NCBI GenBank assembly: GCA_964475945.1
Contig: CAYYYF010000011.1
Span: forward strand, 1 to 46,427
Reading direction: 5' to 3'
DNA length: 46,427 bases
Origin: JBBIQH01 sp964475945
Lineage (GTDB): Archaea; Thermoproteota; Nitrososphaeria; Nitrososphaerales; Nitrosocaldaceae
The notes beneath the pieces are model-generated. The model was not told where the DNA came from, searched no databases, and saw only the letters and a program-made list of their open reading frames with translations. This document shows positions 43,318 through 46,427 of the stretch, piece after piece. The translations under genes and the position numbers were made by a program. The stretch's first letter is position 1. Each line of letters begins with the position of its first letter.

Positions 43318-43699
43318 GGGTAAGAGATGGTTAGAACAAGCCATTGAAGATCTAAGATGGGCTAAAGATATTGCTGAAAGGGGAGGCTATCATATAGCAT
43401 GCTTTCTTGCTCAGCAGGTAGGAGAGAAGGCGTTAAAGGCGTTCCTCTACGCCAAAGGAGAAGAGATAGTTTTAGGCCATTCTATAGAGAGATTATGTCA
43501 CTATGCATCGAGATTTGATCCTTCATTTACAGAAAAAGTAAAGGAATGGGCTATACTTGATGCATACTATGTTACTACTAGATATCCAAATAGTGTGCCA
43601 GATAGCATACCAGCAAAGATATATACAAGAAATACTGCGCTCGATGCTGTAAAATTAGCAGAAGAGATAGTTGAATACGTTAAATCAAACCTTGAATAG
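43298..43699 (+). CDS. HEPN domain protein (copy 2 toxin), inside cassette
   Basis: A 133-aa intact PF05168-type HEPN: RWLEQAIEDLRWAKDIAERGGYHIACFLAQQVGEKALKAFLYAKGEE, LGHSIERLCHYAS, TTRYPNSVPDSIPAKIYT, AEEIVEYVKSNL. The R-x4-H motif seen in copy 1 is R-x4-V here, so RNase activity is uncertain, though many MNT-linked members lack the His. Start ATG 43298, with an in-frame ATG at 43283 upstream. Confidence 0.85.
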   Translation: MRDPKNEGKRWLEQAIEDLRWAKDIAERGGYHIACFLAQQVGEKALKAFLYAKGEEIVLGHSIERLCHYASRFDPSFTEKVKEWAILDAYYVTTRYPNSVPDSIPAKIYTRNTALDAVKLAEEIVEYVKSNLE

Positions 43700-43714
43700 G
43701 AGCGAACATTAAAA

Positions 43715-43831
43715 TAGCAAAGGCTGGGCATCTATCTGTATCTATCTCCTTCACCTCTGTAAAGTTCTTAAAGTTTATGATTAGTATTGGTTCATACAAT
43801 CTGCTCCTCTTCCTTTTCTCTCTCTTTTACT
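43715..43831. repeat. Direct repeat, copy B (fbp side)
   Basis: 80 bp (43752-43831) identical to copy A; the left 37 bp (43715-43751) are a diverged tpiA-like remnant with a 10-bp internal expansion. Contains the fbp 3' end and about 25 codons of a tpiA remnant. Confidence 0.9.
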
Positions 43832-44916
43832 ATCTCCTTAAACTTGCTATTTAACTTCTTCATCCTTGCCTCATAACCTTTGTTATACTCTAACTCCTCA
43901 GGCACTAGAGTTGCTGGATGTATAAAGCCTTGCGCTCTCATTGTTAGTGCTCTCTCAACAGCTATATTCCTTATATAATCCCAGTCTGGTGTGCTAAAGC
44001 CATCAAAAGGCTCTGTTAGTATACCATTATGCATGCTAAATACTGCTGCACTAACTATGGGTATGCTGTAGTTAAGACTTGCTGGTGTATTCAGCCTTAC
44101 TGGCATAAGAGGAAGATGATGACTTCCTCTAGTGTTACCTGCCACAAAGTGAGGATTGCTGAATGCACTACATACCTCCTCAGTAGCAGCAAAGGACTTC
44201 TGGGTTCTAACTATTGCTATGGGATCATCCTTGCCTACATAAGTCCCTGCTATGTTATGCAATCTATCAGTGCTAGCACTAACTATAGGTTCTCCTTTCT
44301 TACTCCATATGCTCTCAACAACATACCTAGCAGGATACATCAGTGCAGCCTCTAACTCTGGCTTATCATTCCATAACTCTAGAGCAGCAACCTTGCCTGT
44401 CATAACATCCATAACATTAAATATTACACCCTCAGCAAGATCTGGGTTTATTATTATACCAGTATTGCTTAGACTATCAACAAATATCTTGTAGAATGGT
44501 AGATTGAATGCCCCTGGCTCAGTCTTATCTGCTGCAAAGAGTACAAATGCCTCGTTAGGCCTCTCCTCAAACTCCATCTCTGCTACCCCTGGGCCCATGC
44601 CTTTAACATTGCCAGAGAATGCATCCTTGAGTAGATCTTGACCAGCACCATACAAGCCTTGGGATTTTGCTACATCAGTGCCCTCCTTGAATGCATCCCA
44701 TGCAAGTTTATGTATCCTTGCATTATTAACACCATGGGTATGAGTCATGAGTATGTGGATATCATCTCCACTGAACCCTATATAGCAGTCTATGAATAAC
44801 TTGCCCTTCTCAGCAAGGATTATCTCCTCAACCCTCTTAAGTAATGCATTACTTGGTCTTGTATGCCCTCCTATTGCACCTATATCAGCCTTTATAGCTG
44901 TTAGCGTGATCTTCAT
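43792..44916 (-). CDS. fbp: Fructose-1,6-bisphosphate aldolase/phosphatase
   Basis: Archaeal bifunctional gluconeogenic enzyme (type V FBPase), 374 aa. The N-terminal MKITLTAIKADIGAIGGHTRPS carries metal ligands, then LMTHTHGVNN, GAGQDLLKDAFSGNVKGMGPGVAEMEFEERP, AADKTEPGAFNLP and TRGSHHLPLMPV. Its stop overlaps the remnant tpiA start, as it would have in the original fbp-tpiA operon. The last 10 codons are duplicated on the tpiA side of the cassette. Confidence 0.93.
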   Translation of the reverse strand: MKITLTAIKADIGAIGGHTRPSNALLKRVEEIILAEKGKLFIDCYIGFSGDDIHILMTHTHGVNNARIHKLAWDAFKEGTDVAKSQGLYGAGQDLLKDAFSGNVKGMGPGVAEMEFEERPNEAFVLFAADKTEPGAFNLPFYKIFVDSLSNTGIIINPDLAEGVIFNVMDVMTGKVAALELWNDKPELEAALMYPARYVVESIWSKKGEPIVSASTDRLHNIAGTYVGKDDPIAIVRTQKSFAATEEVCSAFSNPHFVAGNTRGSHHLPLMPVRLNTPASLNYSIPIVSAAVFSMHNGILTEPFDGFSTPDWDYIRNIAVERALTMRAQGFIHPATLVPEELEYNKGYEARMKKLNSKFKEIVKEREKEEEQIV

Positions 44917-44957
44917 GGCATATGCTTATCCATGCTTACTAAAATGTTTTGCTACTG

Positions 44958-44990
44958 ACCACCTCCCTGTCCTTCAGGACGAGGTTCGTT
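44958..44990. repeat. Hairpin, possible decayed IS end
   Basis: GTCCTTCAGGAC is a near-palindrome next to CCTCC and GAGG within a 228-bp gene-free stretch upstream of fbp. GTCCTGAAGGAC-type hairpins are seen at ends of some IS200/IS605 elements, but this copy has no other element feature. Confidence 0.3.
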
Positions 44991-45144
44991 GTTTTTATTA
45001 ATCCTGCTGTGTTGAATAAATCTGAAATAAGCAAATTATGTTCGAAAAACATGCATTGATAAGGCGTAATTCATAAATTTGACACGCATTCTTGGTATTG
45101 GAAACATTCAGAAATGATGGTTTTGAGTTATTCTACACGGCAAA

Positions 45145-46028
45145 TCAATCCTCTAGCCTTATATTAAGGCTTCTTGTCTTCTTCATGATGTAAAGGTTAT
45201 AGTATTTATCTTCCTTTGAGTCTCTGTAATCCCATACTTCCTTACTTAATCTAAGCTCTCGAAACATACTCTTTATATCTTTAGGCAATGCGTCGTAAAC
45301 CCACTTGCCTATAACTATGCTCCATGCTCTTGCAAGTCCAACTATCTTAGCAGTTATGCTCATTGTATAACCTAGCAAGTCTAAGGTACCTCCAACTATC
45401 TGATTCTCCCCAACGTCTATGCCTATCTTTATCTTTAGTTCAGGGTAACCATACTCCTTTAGTACTGGGTTTATAGCGCATCTTGTTATTGCAAGCATGG
45501 ATCTAGCACAATTAACTGCTCTACCACATTGCGTACTAGGATCTTTTACCGGAAAGAATGCTATTACACAGTCACCAGCATACTTTAGCACATAACCATG
45601 GTATGCTGCTATAAGGTAAGACATCTCTTGCGTAAATACCTTGATCAGAGATGCTAATCTATCTGCTGGTAATCCCATCTCAGAATAGTAGAACCTACTA
45701 TGTCTACATAAAGCACTATAACATCTAACTTTGAGTTAATATGCCTTTCTAGATAATGCTCTGATCTTGCAACTAGTATGCTATCATACTTTCCATCCCT
45801 TAATGCCCTCCTTACCCTTATTTGACTTTCTATTATACTTGAGTAGAGATCGTTTGTTAACTCCTCTGCCCCTTTAATAGGCTGCTTTATTATTTCATCG
45901 AATATCAGCTTTAAAGTATCCTCATCTATGAAGATACCTGCATGTTTATCAAAGTAGCCATGTTTATCATTAACTACTCGAGGCTCATATCTATTAGGAT
46001 CTAACCTTATTACGAACTCTAATAGGGT
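45145..46028 (-). pseudogene. Class III adenylate/guanylate cyclase, frameshifted and 5' truncated
   Basis: Reading from the IS border, LLEFVIRLDPNRYEPRVVNDKHG... continues to LDVIVLYVDIVGST (metal-binding Asp of the cyclase), then a one-base frameshift near 45680 stops it. The other frame resumes LPADRLASLIKVFTQEMSYLIAAYHGYVLKYAGDCVIAFFP (second metal Asp) to the end at 45145. The 5' end abuts the tnpB right end at 46029. It would make cAMP/cGMP if intact. The frameshift could be a sequencing error. Confidence 0.7.
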
Positions 46029-46128
46029 GTGAGCTACGCCGCCATAAATGGCGAGGCTTCCTGTTTCATAGACCCTAATGGATCTCCACAGGCGTAACTT
46101 CCCCTAGCCCCTAGGGTAGGTAATATCT
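46029..46128 (-). ncRNA. Candidate omegaRNA/right-end structure of the right tnpB element
   Basis: Same block as 441-535 in reverse orientation. The second stem is CCTGT/ACAGG (46060-46064 with 46088-46092), co-varying with CTTGG/CCAAG at the left edge. The terminal hairpin CCTCGCC/GGCGG is shorter. It ends at GTGAGCTAC (46029-46037). Confidence 0.5.
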
Positions 46129-46427
46129 TTTCCAGTAACCATCCTAATCCTAATTTCATTATTAATCCTCTCTTCAATATATTTAAAGAGCTATTTCTAT
46201 CTCTATCAATAACTAAATTGCATTTACTGCATTTAAATATCCTTTCATGTAATTGCATATCCTGGATATTATTGCATCTATAACATTCTTTAGTAGTATT
46301 ATTAGGGTTAACTTTAATAACCTTAGTCTTATAGGAGAGTAGTTGAATGAATCTACTAAATGCCTTATTAGCAATATTCCTATGCAATGTATTATTACCA
46401 TTAGGTAATGGTTTATACTCTAGCATC
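46034..46427 (-). CDS. tnpB: TnpB (IS200/IS605 family), C-terminal part, cut by window edge
   Basis: 130 aa visible, open past the right edge. The zinc finger CYRC...CSKC is complete, unlike the left copy, and DRDRNSSLNILKRG carries the RuvC-III Asp. Family and orientation match the left element; the two point inward toward each other. The reading frame has no stop before the edge. Confidence 0.85.
   Translation of the reverse strand, partial: MLEYKPLPNGNNTLHRNIANKAFSRFIQLLSYKTKVIKVNPNNTTKECYRCNNIQDMQLHERIFKCSKCNLVIDRDRNSSLNILKRGLIMKLGLGWLLEKILPTLGARGSYACGDPLGSMKQEASPFMAA

Noticed and set aside
1..46427. CRISPR arrays
   Set aside because: No regularly spaced repeat series was seen; the Cas4-like gene stands alone.

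Overview
The window looks like a chromosomal segment of a Nitrososphaerota (thaumarchaeal) archaeon. The main evidence is an Amt ammonium transporter, a CdvB/ESCRT-III division protein, archaeal ribosomal proteins (eS4, zinc-type uS14), an Rpp29-type RNase P subunit, the F420 genes cofD-cofC with an F420-type oxidoreductase, archaeal methionine aminopeptidase, archaeal FBP aldolase/phosphatase and triosephosphate isomerase, and TATA boxes about 26 bp upstream of many start codons (leaderless-style promoters). The sequence is AT-rich, and AGG/AGA and ATA codons dominate. An ammonia oxidiser, perhaps a thermophilic one, is a reasonable inference, but no amo genes are present to prove it.

Layout. 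1-535: 3' part of an IS200/IS605-family tnpB with its structured right end. 560-4924: methionine aminopeptidase, a DUF1512-like membrane protein with a zinc-ribbon partner, a SIMPL-domain protein, and small membrane and wHTH proteins. 4993-14581: metabolism (citrate synthase, Zn alcohol dehydrogenase, F420-type oxidoreductase, phosphoesterase, branched-chain aminotransferase, a degenerate Gfo/Idh/MocA protein, Trm112-like protein, MFS exporter, CofC/CofD). 14719-15786: a secreted, membrane-anchored protein behind a strong TATA box. 15921-21531: ribosomal cluster uS19-uL22-uS3-uL29-Rpp29-uS17-uL14-uL24-eS4-uL5-uS14-uS8-uL6, then tRNA-Asn(GTT).

21757-30413 is accessory-like. It holds a Cas4-like protein with a lost nuclease core, a membrane-anchored jelly-roll protein, Amt followed by small membrane proteins and an orphan IS right end, several unrecognised proteins, a decayed NSS-family transporter and a broken FkbM methyltransferase. 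30513-40058 returns to housekeeping genes (Nif3-like, M20 peptidase, HIT protein, radical SAM protein, CdvB, BioF, BioB), interrupted by a frameshifted HEPN-MNT pair. 40154-46427 contains a dead VapBC pair, a secreted putative zinc protease with a partner protein, tpiA and fbp separated by an intact MNT-HEPN pair, a broken class III nucleotide cyclase, and a second tnpB pointing inward from the right edge.

Two observations stand out. (1) The intact MNT-HEPN toxin-antitoxin pair sits between tpiA and fbp and is flanked by a perfect 80-bp direct repeat (about 108-117 bp with a diverged tail). Each repeat copy carries the fbp/tpiA gene junction, so the cassette interrupted an overlapping two-gene operon without destroying either gene. 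(2) A 24-bp palindrome, perfect in one copy and one base off in the other two, lies upstream of the TATA boxes of three otherwise unrelated transcription units (27829, 34909, 36692/36584). It looks like the operator of an undescribed small regulon. A third, more modest signal is covariation between the two tnpB right ends, which supports a conserved RNA fold (omegaRNA/reRNA).
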